Assembly: GCA_009668205.1 (NCBI GenBank)
Contig: WJYM01000015.1
Location: 23,074 to 87,073, forward strand
From: Enterobacteriaceae bacterium RIT691
GTDB taxonomy: Bacteria > Pseudomonadota > Gammaproteobacteria > Enterobacterales > Enterobacteriaceae
DNA length: 64,000 nucleotides
Reading direction: 5' to 3'
Shown here: one piece after another, positions 49,285 to 61,931 of the stretch
Layout of the letters: every line of letters starts with the position of its first letter
Position numbering within the stretch: the stretch's first letter is position 1
Notes under the pieces: model-generated
The model's database searches: none
Told to the model about the DNA's origin: nothing
What the model saw: the letters and a program-made list of their open reading frames with translations, nothing else
Position numbers and translations under genes: made by a program

Positions 49285-50921
49285 CGCCAGGGGAAATGCG
49301 GCGCCTGTATTTTATCATCCACACCTTTTTGAGTTACGGGCTTGATGAGCTCATTCCCAAAATGCGTATCACACTGCCGCTGCGCATCTGGCGGCGGATG
49401 CTGTTCTGGATGCCCAACCGCCATAAAGATCTGCCCCTCGGTGAGCGTCTGCGTCTCGCCCTTCAGCAGCTTGGCCCGGTATGGATCAAGTTCGGGCAGA
49501 TGCTTTCCACTCGTCGCGATCTCTTTCCTCCACTGATTGCCGATCAGCTGGCGATGCTGCAGGACCGCGTCGCGCCGTTCGATGGCAAACTCGCCCAGCA
49601 GCAAATTGAAAAATCGATGGGCGACATCTCCGTTGAAAGCTGGTTCGATGATTTTAGCGTTGAGCCACTGGCCTCTGCTTCCATTGCCCAGGTCCATACT
49701 GCTCGCCTGAAAGAGAACGGCAAGGAAGTGGTCATCAAAGTGATCCGCCCGGATATTCTTCCGGTCATCAAAGCGGACATGAAGCTCATTTATCGCCTTG
49801 CCCGCTGGGTGCCGCGCCTGCTGCCGGACGGTCGCCGTCTGCGTCCTCAGGAAGTGGTGCGTGAATACGAAAAAACACTGCTTGATGAACTGAATCTGCT
49901 GCGTGAAGCGGCCAACGCCATTCAGCTGCGCCGTAACTTTGAAGACAGCCCGATGCTTTACGTACCGGAAGTCTATTCCGACTACTGTCGCCAGGACATG
50001 CTGGTGATGGAGCGTATCTACGGCATTCCTGTGTCCGACGTGGAAACCCTGGAAAAGCAGAATACCAACATGAAGCTGCTGGCTGAGCGCGGCGTGCAGG
50101 TCTTCTTTACCCAGGTCTTCCGCGACAGTTTCTTCCATGCGGATATGCACCCGGGCAACATTTTCGTGAGCTACGAGCATCCGGAAAACCCGAAATATAT
50201 CGGTATCGACTGCGGGATTGTCGGCTCGCTGAATAAAGACGATAAGCGCTATCTGGCGGAAAACTTTATCGCCTTCTTTAATCGGGACTATCGTAAAGTC
50301 GCTGAATTACATGTGGATTCTGGTTGGGTTCCGCCGGATACCAACGTGGAAGAGTTTGAGTTCGCCATTCGCACTGTGTGCGAGCCCATCTTCGAGAAGC
50401 CGCTGGCGGAAATCTCCTTTGGCCATGTGCTGCTGAACTTGTTCAATACGGCACGCCGTTTCAATATGGAAGTGCAGCCGCAGCTGGTTTTACTCCAGAA
50501 AACACTACTTTACGTTGAGGGGGTAGGACGGCAGCTCTATCCTCAGTTAGACTTATGGAAAACAGCGAAACCTTTCCTCGAGTCATGGCTCAAAGATCAG
50601 GTAGGGCTTCCGGCTCTGGTGCGTGCGCTTAAAGAAAAAGCGCCGTTCTGGATCGAAAAAATGCCCGAAATGCCTGAACTGATTTACGACAGTTTGCGCC
50701 AGGGCAAAAGCCTTCAGCGAAGCATTGATAAAATCGCTCACGAATTAGGCTCACATCGCGTTCGTCAGGGTCAGTCCCGTTACCTGTTTGGTGTGGGGAC
50801 CGTATTTATGCTCAGTGGTACACTGCTGTTCATTGCTCGTCCGGACTTAGGATGGTATCCGGCGTGGCTGATGGGCGCAGGGCTGGCGAGTTGGCTGATA
50901 GGCTGGTTTAAAGGTCGCTGA
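49281..50921 (+). CDS. ubiB: Ubiquinone synthesis ATPase/kinase-like UbiB
   Basis: A 546-residue atypical kinase (ADCK/ABC1 family) needed for ubiquinone synthesis, with ATPase activity. The KxGQ motif appears as [12 protein letters not shown], the Ala-rich loop as [13 protein letters not shown], the catalytic region as [13 protein letters not shown], and the metal-binding segment as IDCGIVG. Two C-terminal membrane helices anchor it (about residues 500-545). Confidence 0.96.
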   Translation: MTPGEMRRLYFIIHTFLSYGLDELIPKMRITLPLRIWRRMLFWMPNRHKDLPLGERLRLALQQLGPVWIKFGQMLSTRRDLFPPLIADQLAMLQDRVAPFDGKLAQQQIEKSMGDISVESWFDDFSVEPLASASIAQVHTARLKENGKEVVIKVIRPDILPVIKADMKLIYRLARWVPRLLPDGRRLRPQEVVREYEKTLLDELNLLREAANAIQLRRNFEDSPMLYVPEVYSDYCRQDMLVMERIYGIPVSDVETLEKQNTNMKLLAERGVQVFFTQVFRDSFFHADMHPGNIFVSYEHPENPKYIGIDCGIVGSLNKDDKRYLAENFIAFFNRDYRKVAELHVDSGWVPPDTNVEEFEFAIRTVCEPIFEKPLAEISFGHVLLNLFNTARRFNMEVQPQLVLLQKTLLYVEGVGRQLYPQLDLWKTAKPFLESWLKDQVGLPALVRALKEKAPFWIEKMPEMPELIYDSLRQGKSLQRSIDKIAHELGSHRVRQGQSRYLFGVGTVFMLSGTLLFIARPDLGWYPAWLMGAGLASWLIGWFKGR

Positions 50922-50943
50922 TTTTTGCATCGTTTAAAGGAAG

Positions 50944-50960
50944 ACGTGTAACCTACACGT
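50944..50960. repeat. Short palindrome upstream of tatA
   Basis: ACGTGTA (50944-50950), ACC, TACACGT (50954-50960): a perfect 7-bp inverted repeat in the 76-bp ubiB/tatA gap. It could be an operator or an RNA hairpin; the 3-nt loop and missing T-tract argue against a terminator. Function unknown. Confidence 0.5.
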
Positions 50961-50997
50961 TAGTGGATTCACTATCATCTGACACAGAGGAACATGT

Positions 50998-51261
50998 ATG
51001 GGTGGTATCAGTATTTGGCAGTTGTTGATCATTGTTGTCATCGTGGTTCTGATTTTCGGGACGAAAAAGCTGAGCTCGCTGGGTTCCGATCTGGGAACGT
51101 CCATCAAGGGCTTCAAAAAAGCCATGGGTGATGATGAAGACCAGCCGGCTAAAAAAGAGGATTCTGCACCGGACGCAGATTTCCCACAGAAGACGCTGTC
51201 TGAAAAGCAGGATGACGCCAACAAAGACGACGCAAAACGCCACGATAAAGAGCAGGTGTAA
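50998..51261 (+). CDS. tatA: Twin-arginine translocase subunit TatA
   Basis: An 87-residue protein with one N-terminal membrane helix ([17 protein letters not shown]), an amphipathic helix ([20 protein letters not shown]) and a charged, disordered tail. TatA multimers form the passage for folded proteins with RR signal peptides. First of tatABC. Confidence 0.97.
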   Translation: MGGISIWQLLIIVVIVVLIFGTKKLSSLGSDLGTSIKGFKKAMGDDEDQPAKKEDSAPDADFPQKTLSEKQDDANKDDAKRHDKEQV

Positions 51262-51264
51262 TTC

Positions 51265-51795
51265 GTGTTCGACATTGGTTTTAGTGAACTGATCCTGGTA
51301 TTCATTATTGGCCTGATAGTCCTTGGGCCAAAGCGTTTACCTGTGGCAGTAAAAACGGTGGCAGGGTGGATCCGGGCGATTCGATCGCTTGCGACAACCG
51401 TGCAAAACGAGCTGGCACAGGAACTGAAGCTCCAGGAGTTTCAGGACAGCCTGAAGAAAGTAGAGAAAGCGAGCCTTGGCAATCTTTCTCCTGAGCTGAA
51501 GGAGTCGATGGATGAACTGCGTGATGCGGCGGAATCCATGAAGCGCTCTTACACTCAGCAGGATCCTGAACGAGCCAATGATGAAGCGAATACCATTCAT
51601 AATCCGGTGGTGAAGGGCAGTGAAGAGCAGCGTAAGGGTGTCACGCCGGTCTCGGCAGAACACCAGGTCAGCGTAGAAGCTCAGGCTCCTGACGCTGTAC
51701 CAGAGGCTACTCCGCCTGCTGAGGGCACGGTCAAAGCGAAAGCGGCGGCGGCCCCGGCTCCTGAATCCTCTCCAGCAACCAGCGATAAACCGTAA
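51265..51795 (+). CDS. tatB: Twin-arginine translocase subunit TatB
   Basis: A 176-residue protein with an N-terminal helix [21 protein letters not shown] containing the conserved Glu8, an amphipathic helix and a long Ala/Pro-rich acidic tail. TatB and TatC form the signal-peptide receptor. The start is GTG 51265, 3 nt after tatA. Confidence 0.96.
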   Translation: MFDIGFSELILVFIIGLIVLGPKRLPVAVKTVAGWIRAIRSLATTVQNELAQELKLQEFQDSLKKVEKASLGNLSPELKESMDELRDAAESMKRSYTQQDPERANDEANTIHNPVVKGSEEQRKGVTPVSAEHQVSVEAQAPDAVPEATPPAEGTVKAKAAAAPAPESSPATSDKP

Positions 51796-51797
51796 AC

Positions 51798-52574
51798 ATG
51801 GGCGTAGAAGAAACTCAACCGCTGATCTCTCATCTGATTGAGCTGCGTAAGCGCCTCATCAACAGTATTGTCGCGGTGTTCGTCATTTTTCTGGCATTGG
51901 TCTATTTTGCCAATGACATTTACCAGGTGGTGTCCGCACCGCTGATCAAGCAAATGCCCGCCGGGGCAACGATGATCGCCACCGATGTGGCGTCGCCATT
52001 TTTCACGCCGATCAAGCTGACCTTCATGGTGTCGCTGATCCTGTCGGCGCCGGTGATTTTGTATCAGGTCTGGGCTTTTGTGGCTCCGGCGCTGTACAAA
52101 CATGAACGTCGCCTGGTGATGCCGCTGCTGGTCTCGAGCTCCCTGCTGTTCTATATCGGCATGGCGTTCGCCTACTTTGTGGTGTTTCCACTGGCGTTCG
52201 GCTTCCTTACCCACACAGCTCCTGCAGGGGTTCAGGTTTCTACTGATATCCGCAGCTATCTCGATTTCGTCATGGCGCTGTTTATGGCCTTCGGGGTGGC
52301 GTTTGAGGTCCCTGTTGCCATCATCCTGCTGTGCTGGGTCGGGGTGACCACTCCGGAAGACCTGCGCCAGAAACGCCCGTACGTACTGGTTGGTGCCTTT
52401 GTCGTTGGGATGCTGCTGACGCCGCCGGATGTGTTCTCACAAACGCTGCTGGCCATCCCAATGTACTGTCTGTTTGAAGTTGGGGTGTTCTTTGCTCGCT
52501 TCTACACCGGTAAACGGTTGTCGCGTGATGAAGACGCCGAAGCGGAAGAACAAGCCGCCGAAAAAGAAGATTAA
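51798..52574 (+). CDS. tatC: Twin-arginine translocase subunit TatC
   Basis: A 258-residue, six-helix inner-membrane receptor for twin-arginine signal peptides. The cytoplasmic N-terminal motif [14 protein letters not shown] and the first periplasmic loop [11 protein letters not shown] are diagnostic. The C-terminal tail is acidic. Two nt separate it from tatB. Confidence 0.97.
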   Translation: MGVEETQPLISHLIELRKRLINSIVAVFVIFLALVYFANDIYQVVSAPLIKQMPAGATMIATDVASPFFTPIKLTFMVSLILSAPVILYQVWAFVAPALYKHERRLVMPLLVSSSLLFYIGMAFAYFVVFPLAFGFLTHTAPAGVQVSTDIRSYLDFVMALFMAFGVAFEVPVAIILLCWVGVTTPEDLRQKRPYVLVGAFVVGMLLTPPDVFSQTLLAIPMYCLFEVGVFFARFYTGKRLSRDEDAEAEEQAAEKED

Positions 52575-52577
52575 CGA

Positions 52578-52599
52578 ACCGCCCGAAAGGGCGGTTTTT
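52578..52599 (+). terminator. Terminator of tatABC
   Basis: ACCGCCC (52578-52584), loop GAAA, GGGCGGT (52589-52595), then TTTT. It sits between tatC and tatD, so tatD expression depends on read-through or its own promoter. Confidence 0.93.
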
Positions 52600-52613
52600 C
52601 TATGGGAGTTTCC

Positions 52614-53396
52614 ATGTTTGATATCGGCGTTAACCTCACCAGTTCCCAGTTTTCCCACGATCGCGATGAGGTGGTTGCTCGTGCTTTTTCGGCGGGCGTG
52701 AGCGGCATGCTGATTACCGGCACCAACGCTGTAGAGAGTGAGGAAGCGCAACGGTTGGCCCTGCGTCTGACCCGCTGCTGGTCAACGGCAGGTGTGCATC
52801 CCCATGACGCCAGCAGTTGGTCAGAGGACGTGGCGGCCACTGTCCATCGCCTGGCACAGCTGCCGGAAGTGGTGGCTGTGGGTGAGTGTGGTCTTGATTT
52901 CAACCGTAATTTCTCCACCCCGCAGGATCAGGAAGCGGCCTTCAGCGCACAGTTAGCCATTGCGGCTGAGTCAGGCATGCCGGTATTTATGCACTGCCGT
53001 GAAGCGCATGAGCGGTTTATGACGTTGCTGAAACCGTGGCTGGGGAAACTGCCGGGTGCGGTGCTGCACTGTTTTACTGGCACGCAGGATGAGCTCAAGG
53101 CGTGTCTGGACAGCGGATTGTATATTGGTATTACCGGCTGGGTGTGCGATGAGCGTCGTGGGCTTGAGCTGCGGGAGATGTTATCGATGATCCCGGCGGA
53201 ACGCTTATTGGTGGAAACCGATGCGCCCTGGCTGTTGCCACGTGATTTATCGCCAAAACCGAAATCGCGTCGCAACGAGCCTGCACACCTGGTTCATATC
53301 ATGGAACGTATCGCCCACTGGCGTGGCGAAGATGTGCAGCAGTTGGCGGCGGCCACTGACAGGAATGTGAAGGCGTTATTCGGGATAACCTTTTAA
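52614..53396 (+). CDS. tatD: 3'-5' exonuclease / metal-dependent DNase TatD
   Basis: A 260-residue TIM-barrel metal-dependent nuclease. Metal ligands fall in [10 protein letters not shown] (Glu), [10 protein letters not shown] and LHCFTGT (His) and [11 protein letters not shown] (Asp). Despite its place it is not required for Tat export; E. coli TatD acts as a 3'-5' exonuclease in peroxide damage repair. I use ATG 52614 (MFDIGVN), which matches E. coli length and has GGGAG upstream; ATG 52602 would add four residues. Confidence 0.95.
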   Translation: MFDIGVNLTSSQFSHDRDEVVARAFSAGVSGMLITGTNAVESEEAQRLALRLTRCWSTAGVHPHDASSWSEDVAATVHRLAQLPEVVAVGECGLDFNRNFSTPQDQEAAFSAQLAIAAESGMPVFMHCREAHERFMTLLKPWLGKLPGAVLHCFTGTQDELKACLDSGLYIGITGWVCDERRGLELREMLSMIPAERLLVETDAPWLLPRDLSPKPKSRRNEPAHLVHIMERIAHWRGEDVQQLAAATDRNVKALFGITF

Positions 53397-53397
53397 C

Positions 53398-53886
53398 TCA
53401 GAACTTGCGGAAGTCTGTGTTTTTGACGCTTTGCAGCACCTGCTTGTTGAGCAGATTCAGCAGCAGCATCGAACGGGCTTCCCCATCGGGTTCGGTGAAA
53501 ATGGCCTGCAGACCCTCAAAGGCGCCTTCCGTTATCACCACGTCATCGCCGGGGTAGGGCGTTTCGGGATCGGTAATGCCTTCTGGCTTATAGACCGAGA
53601 GCTGATGCACGACGTTTGAAGGCACAAGCGCGGGTTGAGCCCCAAAACGCACAAAGTGGCTGACACCGCGGGTCGCGTTGATGGTGGTGGTGTGGATCAC
53701 TTCCGGATCAAACTCAACAAACATATAGTTGGGAAACAGCGGTTCGTTTACCGTCGTCCGCTTGCCGCGTACGATTTTTTCGAGCGCAATTGTCGGCGTC
53801 AGGCAGTTTACCGCCTGGCGTTCAAGATGTTCCTGGGCACGCTGAAGTTGCCCACGTTTGCAGTACAGTAAATACCAGGCTTGCAT
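53398..53886 (-). CDS. rfaH: Transcription antiterminator RfaH
   Basis: A 162-residue NusG paralogue that follows ops-containing operons for LPS core, O-antigen and capsule. The N-terminal NGN domain starts [21 protein letters not shown]; the C-terminal KOW-like domain is the one that refolds from alpha-helix to beta-barrel. ATG 53886 gives exactly the E. coli length. One base separates its stop from that of tatD. Confidence 0.96.
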   Translation of the reverse strand: MQAWYLLYCKRGQLQRAQEHLERQAVNCLTPTIALEKIVRGKRTTVNEPLFPNYMFVEFDPEVIHTTTINATRGVSHFVRFGAQPALVPSNVVHQLSVYKPEGITDPETPYPGDDVVITEGAFEGLQAIFTEPDGEARSMLLLNLLNKQVLQSVKNTDFRKF

Positions 53887-54021
53887 AATGACTCTTCCCG
53901 TAAATCTGGAGGGAAGCATAACAAAAGCCTGGCGCGATAGTGAAGAGGATTGTGACCTCTTTCAGGTGCCTGAACTTCACGCTAATTTAACAAAAATACA
54001 GCATCCAGCGGCTGAAGGCCG

Positions 54022-54027
54022 TATAAT
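54022..54027 (+). promoter_or_regulatory. Consensus -10 element of ubiD
   Basis: TATAAT lies 20 nt before the ubiD ATG. The matching -35 is weak (CAGCAT-like at 17 bp). AGAGG is present just before the start codon. Confidence 0.6.
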
Positions 54028-54047
54028 GAGGCGCTTACAAAGAGGCC

Positions 54048-55544
54048 ATGACTGACCCCATGAAATACCACGATTTGCGCGACTTTTTGACATTGCTCGA
54101 ACAGCAGGGTGAGCTTAAACGTATCACGTTGCCTGTTGATCCCAACCTTGAAATCACCGAAATTGCCGATCGCACCCTGCGTGCGGGGGGCCCTGCGCTG
54201 CTGTTCGAAAATCCAAAAGGGTACGACATGCCGGTGCTGTGCAACCTGTTCGGCACACCGAAGCGTGTGGCGATGGGAATGGGTCAGGAAGATGTCAGTG
54301 CGCTGCGTGAAGTGGGGAAACTGCTGGCCTTCCTGAAAGAGCCGGAGCCGCCGAAAGGTTTCCGCGATCTCTTTGATAAGCTGCCGCAGTTTAAGCAAGT
54401 GCTGAACATGCCAACCAAACGGCTGCGCAACGCGCCTTGTCAGCAAAAAGTCACTGAGGGTGAGAACGTCGACCTGACGAAGATCCCTATCATGACCTGT
54501 TGGCCAGAAGACGCAGCCCCACTTATTACCTGGGGGCTGACGGTCACGCGTGGGCCGCACAAAGAGCGGCAGAATCTGGGGATTTATCGTCAGCAGCTGA
54601 TTGGCAAAAACAAGCTTATCATGCGCTGGCTTTCCCATCGTGGCGGCGCGCTCGATTTTCAGGAGTGGTGTGCTGCCCATCCAGGCGAGCGCTTCCCGGT
54701 GTCAGTGGCTCTGGGGGCCGATCCGGCCACCATTTTAGCGGCCGTGACCCCGGTGCCGGACACGCTCTCCGAATACGCTTTTGCCGGGTTGCTGCGCGGT
54801 ACCAAGACCGAAGTCGTGAAATGCCTGTCGAACGATCTCGAGGTGCCAGCCAGCGCGGAAATCGTGCTGGAAGGGTATATCGAACCGGGCGAAATGGCGC
54901 CGGAAGGTCCGTATGGCGATCACACCGGTTATTACAATGAAGTGGACAGCTTCCCGGTCTTTACCGTAACGCATGTGACGCAGCGTGAAGATGCGATTTA
55001 CCACTCCACCTATACCGGACGTCCACCGGATGAACCGGCAGTGTTGGGCGTGGCGCTGAACGAAGTGTTTGTGCCTATCCTGCAAAAGCAGTTCCCGGAG
55101 ATTGTCGATTTCTATCTGCCGCCGGAAGGGTGTTCGTATCGCCTCGCCGTCGTCACCATGAAAAAGCAGTATGCCGGGCACGCCAAACGCGTGATGATGG
55201 GCGTGTGGTCGTTCCTGCGTCAGTTTATGTACACCAAATTTGTCATCGTCTGCGATGACGACGTGAACGCCCGTGACTGGAATGATGTCATTTGGGCGAT
55301 CACCACGCGTATGGACCCCGCCCGTGATACGGTCCTGGTGGAAAATACGCCGATAGATTATCTGGACTTTGCCTCACCGGTTTCCGGTCTGGGGTCGAAA
55401 ATGGGGCTGGATGCCACCAATAAATGGCCAGGCGAAACCCATCGTGAATGGGGACGCCCAATCAAAAAAGATCCCGAAGTGACGGCGCGTATTGACGCCA
55501 TTTGGGATGAGCTGGCCATCTTTAGTGACGGTAAAAGCGCTTGA
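54048..55544 (+). CDS. ubiD: 3-octaprenyl-4-hydroxybenzoate carboxy-lyase
   Basis: A 498-residue decarboxylase of ubiquinone synthesis that needs the prenylated FMN made by UbiX. Family blocks include [31 protein letters not shown], the cofactor site NLGIYRQQ and [15 protein letters not shown], and the catalytic [13 protein letters not shown]. An ATG 12 nt downstream is a possible alternative start. Confidence 0.96.
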   Translation: MTDPMKYHDLRDFLTLLEQQGELKRITLPVDPNLEITEIADRTLRAGGPALLFENPKGYDMPVLCNLFGTPKRVAMGMGQEDVSALREVGKLLAFLKEPEPPKGFRDLFDKLPQFKQVLNMPTKRLRNAPCQQKVTEGENVDLTKIPIMTCWPEDAAPLITWGLTVTRGPHKERQNLGIYRQQLIGKNKLIMRWLSHRGGALDFQEWCAAHPGERFPVSVALGADPATILAAVTPVPDTLSEYAFAGLLRGTKTEVVKCLSNDLEVPASAEIVLEGYIEPGEMAPEGPYGDHTGYYNEVDSFPVFTVTHVTQREDAIYHSTYTGRPPDEPAVLGVALNEVFVPILQKQFPEIVDFYLPPEGCSYRLAVVTMKKQYAGHAKRVMMGVWSFLRQFMYTKFVIVCDDDVNARDWNDVIWAITTRMDPARDTVLVENTPIDYLDFASPVSGLGSKMGLDATNKWPGETHREWGRPIKKDPEVTARIDAIWDELAIFSDGKSA

Positions 55545-55586
55545 TGCGCGACCGTGTTTGCCTTATTGACCCGACAGAGGGATCGC

Positions 55587-56288
55587 ATGACAACCTTAAG
55601 CTGTAAAGTCGCCTCGGTAGATGCCATTACCGACACGGTATACCGCGTTCGTTTAGAGCCAGAAGCGGAATTTTCCTTCCGCGCTGGGCAATATTTGATG
55701 GTGGTGATGGACGAGCGCGATAAGCGCCCGTTCTCCATGGCGTCTACGCCGGATGAGCACGCATTTATCGAACTGCATATTGGCGCGTCTGAGCTGAATC
55801 TCTACGCCATGGCAGTGATGGATCGCATCCTGAAAGAAACCGACGTGGTGGTGGATATCCCGCACGGTGAAGCCTGGCTGCGCGACGACGAAGAGCGTCC
55901 GATGGTGCTGATTGCCGGTGGTACCGGATTCTCCTACGTACGTTCCATTCTGCTGACCGCGCTGGCGCAAAACCCGAACCGCGAAATCGCGATTTATTGG
56001 GGCGGACGCGAAGAGAAGCATCTGTACGATCTCTCCGAACTGGAAGCGCTGAGCGTGGTGCATCCTAATCTGCGTGTTGAACCGGTGGTTGAGCAGCCGG
56101 AAGCAGGCTGGCGTGGGCGTTCCGGTACCGTTCTGACCGCAGTGCTTCAGGATTACGGCACGCTGGCGGAGCACGATATCTACATTGCCGGACGTTTTGA
56201 GATGGCGAAGATTGCCCGTGACCTGTTCTGTAATGAGCGCAATGCGCGTGAAGATCGCCTGTTTGGCGATGCGTTCTCGTTTATCTAG
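55587..56288 (+). CDS. fre: NAD(P)H-flavin reductase Fre
   Basis: A 233-residue flavin reductase of the ferredoxin-NADP reductase superfamily that uses free flavins and supplies reduced flavin, for example for ribonucleotide reductase activation and ferric reduction. The flavin site is RPFSMAST, and the nucleotide site is [15 protein letters not shown] 55587 gives the E. coli length and start MTTLSCKV. Confidence 0.96.
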   Translation: MTTLSCKVASVDAITDTVYRVRLEPEAEFSFRAGQYLMVVMDERDKRPFSMASTPDEHAFIELHIGASELNLYAMAVMDRILKETDVVVDIPHGEAWLRDDEERPMVLIAGGTGFSYVRSILLTALAQNPNREIAIYWGGREEKHLYDLSELEALSVVHPNLRVEPVVEQPEAGWRGRSGTVLTAVLQDYGTLAEHDIYIAGRFEMAKIARDLFCNERNAREDRLFGDAFSFI

Positions 56289-56290
56289 CA

Positions 56291-56318
56291 ACAAAAAACC
56301 CGCCCCTGACAGGCGGGA
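56291..56318 (-). terminator. Terminator of fadBA (minus strand)
   Basis: Read on the minus strand, CCCGCC (56313-56318) pairs with GGCGGG (56300-56305), followed by TTTTTTG. It ends the fadBA transcript 76 nt past fadA. Confidence 0.8.
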
Positions 56319-56362
56319 AGAACGGCAACTAAACTGTTTTACGTTTACGCAGTGATGCTGAT

Positions 56363-56393
56363 ATGCCGGGGCAATGCCCCGGCATTTGTGTTT

Positions 56394-56395
<2 letters not shown>
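56363..56395 (+). terminator. Terminator of fre (plus strand)
   Basis: ATGCCGGGGC (56363-56372), loop AAT, GCCCCGGCAT (56376-56385): a perfect 10-bp stem followed by TTGTGTTTTT. The T-run overlaps the fadA stop codon on the other strand. Confidence 0.75.
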
Positions 56396-57566
<1,171 letters not shown>

Positions 57567-59756
57567 TTAAGCCGTTTTCAGCTCACCCACCGGACGGGCA
57601 GGTTCAACCGGGGGATAATATGCTTCGTTGTGGCGCGCCTTGCTGCGCAAGCCTTCTGGCACTTCATACAGCGGGCCGAGGTGCTGATACTGCTGCGCCA
57701 TATCGAGGTATTTCGCGCTGCCAAGGGTATCCAGCCAACGGAATGCGCCGCCGTGGAACGGAGGGAAGCCCAGGCCATACACCAGCGCCATATCGGCTTC
57801 AGCAGGCGTTGCGATGATGCCTTCCTCCAGGCAACGAACCACTTCGTTGACCATCGGGATCATCATGCGGGCGATAATCTCTTCGTTGCTGAAGTCACGT
57901 TTTGGCTGGCTGACGTCGGCCAGCAGTGTTTCAACGGCTGCGTCTTCTTCTTTCTTCGGCTTGCCTTTGCTGTCTTCTTTATAGCGCCAGAAGCCGACAC
58001 CGTTTTTCTGGCCGTAGCGGTTGGCTTCGAACAGGGCGTCAATCGCATCGCGGTAGTCTTTCTGCATACGTTGTGGGAAACCGGCGGCCATCACGGCTTG
58101 TGCGTGATGCGCGGTATCAATTCCCACGACGTCTAACAGATAGGCCGGGCCCATTGGCCAGCCGAAGACTTTTTCCATCACTTTGTCGACCTGGTGGAAA
58201 TCAGCACCGTCGCGGAGCAACTGACTGAAACCGGCAAAGTATGGGAACAACACACGGTTCACGAAGAAGCCAGGGCAGTCGTTCACCACAATCGGTGTTT
58301 TGCCCATCTTGCTCGCCCAGGCCACCACTTTCGCAATGGTGTCGTCGGACGTCTTCTCGCCACGAATCACTTCAACCAGCGGCATACGGTGTACGGGGTT
58401 GAAGAAGTGCATGCCGCAGAAGTTTTCCGGGCGCTTCAGTACGCTTGCCAGTTCGCCGATGGGAATGGTCGAGGTGTTTGATGCCAGTACCGTATCCGGG
58501 CGGACTTTATCTTCTGTCTCCGCCAGCACCGCTTTCTTCACTTTCGGGTTTTCCACTACGGCTTCTACCACGACGTCCACGCGGTCAAATCCGCTGTAGT
58601 CGAGCGTTGGATGAATGGTGGAGATAACGCCCGCCAGCTTCAGGCCATCAATCTTGCCGCGCTCAAGCTGTTTATTCAGCAGCTTGGCAGCTTCGTTCAT
58701 CCCGAGGGTCAGGGATTTGTCATTAATATCCTTCATCACCACCGGCACGCCTTTCCAGGCAGACTGGTAAGCGATACCGCCACCCATGATCCCGGCGCCA
58801 AGAACGGCAGCCTGTTTCGGCGTGTCGATATTTTTGGTGAGCTTCTTCGCCTGAGCTTTCACGAACTGGTCGTTCAGGAAAATGCCGACCAGTGCACGGG
58901 CTTCAGTGGAGTGGGCCAGCGGTACAAAACTCTGGTTTTCCAGCTTTAACGCTTCTTCGCGGCCAAAGCGTGCGGCGGCTTCAATGGTTTTCACGGCGGT
59001 GATCGGGGCGGGATAGTGTTTGCCCGCGGTTTGCATCACCATGCCTTTGGCAATCGTGAAGCTCATGGTGGCTTCAATTTTGCTGAGCTTCAGCGGCTCA
59101 AGCTTCGGCTGGCGTTTGGCTTTCCAGTCCAGGTCACCGTTGATGGCCTGACGCAAAACAGCAATCGCGCCCTCGCGCAGTTTTTCTGGCTTCACAACAC
59201 CGTCCACCAGGCCAATCTTCAGTGCCGCATCCGCACCCACATCTTTACCTGCAGCGATAATTTCCAGCGCGCTGTCGGCACCCAGCAGGCGCGGCAGACG
59301 AACCGAACCGCCGAAGCCCGGCATGATGCCCAGTTTGGTTTCCGGCAGGCCGATGCGCAGATCCGGCGTTGCCAGACGGTAGTCAGTTGCCAGCACGCAT
59401 TCGCAGCCGCCGCCCAGCGCGTAACCGTTCACGGCAGAAATGGTCGGAACCGGCAGATCTTCCAGGCGGTTAAAGACGCTATTGGCAAAATGCAGCCACT
59501 GGCTTAGCTGTTCCTGCGGAACCTGGAACAAGCCAAGAAATTCGGTGATATCTGCGCCCACGATAAAGGCTGCTTTTTGAGAGCTCAGCAGTAGACCCTT
59601 GAGATCTTTTTGTTTTTCGAGGACGTCCAACGCCTGGCCAAGGCTGGCCACGGTTGCGGTATCGAGCTTATTGACCGAACCGGGGGCATCAAACACCAGT
59701 TCGGCGATGCCATCTTCCAGCCAGTCGAGGTACAGGGTGTCGCCTTTGTAGAGCAT
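57567..59756 (-). CDS. fadB: Fatty acid oxidation complex alpha subunit
   Basis: A 729-residue multifunctional enzyme: N-terminal enoyl-CoA hydratase/isomerase (residues about 1-190, with [21 protein letters not shown] and [15 protein letters not shown]), linker, then 3-hydroxyacyl-CoA dehydrogenase with NAD site [16 protein letters not shown] and [14 protein letters not shown]. It works with FadA. A FadR operator lies 26 nt upstream. Confidence 0.98.
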   Translation of the reverse strand: MLYKGDTLYLDWLEDGIAELVFDAPGSVNKLDTATVASLGQALDVLEKQKDLKGLLLSSQKAAFIVGADITEFLGLFQVPQEQLSQWLHFANSVFNRLEDLPVPTISAVNGYALGGGCECVLATDYRLATPDLRIGLPETKLGIMPGFGGSVRLPRLLGADSALEIIAAGKDVGADAALKIGLVDGVVKPEKLREGAIAVLRQAINGDLDWKAKRQPKLEPLKLSKIEATMSFTIAKGMVMQTAGKHYPAPITAVKTIEAAARFGREEALKLENQSFVPLAHSTEARALVGIFLNDQFVKAQAKKLTKNIDTPKQAAVLGAGIMGGGIAYQSAWKGVPVVMKDINDKSLTLGMNEAAKLLNKQLERGKIDGLKLAGVISTIHPTLDYSGFDRVDVVVEAVVENPKVKKAVLAETEDKVRPDTVLASNTSTIPIGELASVLKRPENFCGMHFFNPVHRMPLVEVIRGEKTSDDTIAKVVAWASKMGKTPIVVNDCPGFFVNRVLFPYFAGFSQLLRDGADFHQVDKVMEKVFGWPMGPAYLLDVVGIDTAHHAQAVMAAGFPQRMQKDYRDAIDALFEANRYGQKNGVGFWRYKEDSKGKPKKEEDAAVETLLADVSQPKRDFSNEEIIARMMIPMVNEVVRCLEEGIIATPAEADMALVYGLGFPPFHGGAFRWLDTLGSAKYLDMAQQYQHLGPLYEVPEGLRSKARHNEAYYPPVEPARPVGELKTA

Positions 59757-59781
59757 GTCAGTCTCCTGAATCCAGCAAAGT

Positions 59782-59798
59782 TACTGGTCTTACCAGAT
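59782..59798. promoter_or_regulatory. FadR operator of fadBA
   Basis: TACTGGTCTTACCAGAT closely follows the E. coli fadB FadR site (ATCTGGTACGACCAGAT). FadR bound here would repress fadBA until long-chain acyl-CoA releases it. The other end of this 189-bp divergent gap presumably holds the pepQ promoter. Confidence 0.85.
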
Positions 59799-59945
59799 GA
59801 GACGGAGTGTGGATTTTATGTTAATAAATTGCAAATTACTCTTTAAAGAAATGACGTCTGGATCACGCTCGGCAGAAATCACGCAGCCCAAGAGCGATGT
59901 GCTAAGATGCGAAGGTTTAGGGTCAAAAAGACAGAAGGGTAAATC

Positions 59946-61277
59946 ATGGATTCACTGGCTACACTCTATAAAAATCATATTGCTACGTTGCAGGAACGCA
60001 CCCGTGACGTCCTCGATCGCTTTAAGCTTGATGCGCTGTTGATTCACTCCGGCGAGCTGTTCAACGTTTTCCTCGACGACCATCCATATCCATTCAAAGT
60101 TAACCCGCAGTTCAAGGCCTGGGTCCCGGTTACGCAAGTACCAAACTGCTGGCTGCTGGTGGACGGTGTGAACAAGCCGAAGCTGTGGTTCTATCTGCCG
60201 GTAGATTACTGGCACAATGTTGAACCGCTGCCGGACTCCTTCTGGACCGACGACGTTGAGGTCATCGCGCTGCCGAAAGCCGACGGCATTAGCAGCTTGT
60301 TGCCTGCGGTTCGTGGCAACATCGCTTACATCGGTCCGGTTCCTGAACGTGCTCTCGGTATGGACATTGCTGCGGCGAATATCAATCCGAAAGGGGTGAT
60401 TGATTACCTGCATTACTACCGTTCTTATAAGACGGACTACGAGCTCTCCTGCATGCGCGAAGCGCAGAAGATGGCGGTGACGGGCCATCAGGCGGCGCAT
60501 GAAGCGTTCCGTTCCGGCATGAGCGAGTTCGATATCAACCTGGCTTATTTGACCGCGACAGGTCACCGCGATACCGATGTGCCTTATAGCAACATCGTGG
60601 CGCTGAACGAACACGCTTCTGTCCTGCATTACACCAAGCTCGATCACCGCGCCCCGCCTGAAATGCGCAGCTTCCTGCTGGATGCGGGCGCAGAGTACAA
60701 CGGTTATGCCGCTGACCTGACTCGTACCTGGGCTGGGAATGGCGATACTGAGTTTGCTCAGCTGATTAAAGATGTGAACACAGAGCAGCTGGCGTTGATC
60801 GACACGATGAAAGCAGGCACCAGTTATGTGGATTACCATATCCAGTTCCATCAACGCATCGCGAAGCTGCTGCGCAAGCACCAGATCATTACGGATATGA
60901 GCGAAGAGGCGATGGTGGAAAATGATCTCACCGGGCCGTTTATGCCGCACGGTATTGGTCATCCGCTGGGTCTGCAGGTTCACGACGTGGCGGGCTTTAT
61001 GCAGGACGATAACGGCACGCATCTCGCTGCACCGTCGAAGTATCCGTACCTGCGCTGCACCCGTATTCTGCAACCGCGGATGGTGCTGACCATTGAACCG
61101 GGGATCTACTTCATCGAATCCCTGCTGGCGCCATGGCGTGAAGGACAGTTCAGCAAGCACTTCAATTGGCAGAAAATTGAAGCCATGAAGCCGTTTGGTG
61201 GGATCCGTATTGAAGATAACGTCGTTATCCACGAAAACAGCGTTGAAAACATGACCCGAGATCTGAAGCTGGCCTGA
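59946..61277 (+). CDS. pepQ: Xaa-Pro dipeptidase (prolidase)
   Basis: A 443-residue dinuclear Mn2+ pita-bread peptidase that cleaves X-Pro dipeptides. Metal-ligand segments visible are [18 protein letters not shown] (two Asp), [15 protein letters not shown] (His), [10 protein letters not shown] (Glu) and [11 protein letters not shown] (Glu). Length equals E. coli. Its stop shares one base with the yigZ start. Confidence 0.97.
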   Translation: MDSLATLYKNHIATLQERTRDVLDRFKLDALLIHSGELFNVFLDDHPYPFKVNPQFKAWVPVTQVPNCWLLVDGVNKPKLWFYLPVDYWHNVEPLPDSFWTDDVEVIALPKADGISSLLPAVRGNIAYIGPVPERALGMDIAAANINPKGVIDYLHYYRSYKTDYELSCMREAQKMAVTGHQAAHEAFRSGMSEFDINLAYLTATGHRDTDVPYSNIVALNEHASVLHYTKLDHRAPPEMRSFLLDAGAEYNGYAADLTRTWAGNGDTEFAQLIKDVNTEQLALIDTMKAGTSYVDYHIQFHQRIAKLLRKHQIITDMSEEAMVENDLTGPFMPHGIGHPLGLQVHDVAGFMQDDNGTHLAAPSKYPYLRCTRILQPRMVLTIEPGIYFIESLLAPWREGQFSKHFNWQKIEAMKPFGGIRIEDNVVIHENSVENMTRDLKLA

Positions 61278-61891
61278 TGGACAGCTGGCTGATCCCGGCA
61301 GCGCCGGTCACCGTGGTCGAAGAGATCAAAAAGAGCCGCTTCATTACGTTACTCGCGCATACCGACGGCGTGGAAGCGGCAAAAGCCTTTGTCGATTCAG
61401 TCAGAGCAGAACATCCGGATGCTCGCCACCACTGCGTGGCCTGGGTAGCCGGTGCGCCCAACGATTCCCAGCAGCTAGGTTTTTCTGATGATGGTGAACC
61501 GGCGGGGACGGCGGGAAAACCGATGCTGGCTCAACTGATGGGGAGCGGAGTAGGGGAAATCACCGCCGTCGTGGTTCGTTACTATGGTGGCGTGCTTCTG
61601 GGAACGGGTGGGCTGGTCAAAGCCTACGGTGGAGGCGTGCATCAGGCGCTGGCTGAGCTGATCACACAACGCAAGACGCCTCTCACCGAATATACTTTGC
61701 AGTGCGAGTACGGACAGTTGTCCGGTATTGAAACGTTGGTGGCGCAGTTTAACGGGAAAATCGTCAGCAGCGATTATCAGGCCGATGTCCACCTTAAGGT
61801 GGCGCTTCCTCAGGCTGAACTGCCGGCTTTTTCAACAAGACTGACTGATTTTAGCCGCGGTGCGTTGCAATTACGCAGGATTGACGAATAA
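61277..61891 (+). CDS. yigZ: IMPACT-family protein YigZ
   Basis: A 204-residue protein of the conserved UPF0029/IMPACT family. The N-terminal domain has VEEIKKSRFITLLAHTDGVE, DARHHCVAWV, FSDDGEPAGTAGKPML and VVRYYGGVLLGTGGLVKAYG; a ferredoxin-like domain follows. Its biochemical role is not settled. Start ATG 61277 overlaps the pepQ stop. Confidence 0.94.
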   Translation: MDSWLIPAAPVTVVEEIKKSRFITLLAHTDGVEAAKAFVDSVRAEHPDARHHCVAWVAGAPNDSQQLGFSDDGEPAGTAGKPMLAQLMGSGVGEITAVVVRYYGGVLLGTGGLVKAYGGGVHQALAELITQRKTPLTEYTLQCEYGQLSGIETLVAQFNGKIVSSDYQADVHLKVALPQAELPAFSTRLTDFSRGALQLRRIDE

Positions 61892-61931
61892 TCCCCGGTC
61901 TACTTTTTGCTTATCAAAGGAAGCGGCAGAG

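Noticed and set aside
49143..50180. 345-codon open frame on the minus strand
   Set aside because: Shadow of ubiJ/ubiB; no recognisable domain.
59952..61232. 426-codon open frame on the minus strand
   Set aside because: It is exactly antisense to pepQ, has the His/Arg/Gln-rich composition of a shadow frame and no ribosome-binding context.
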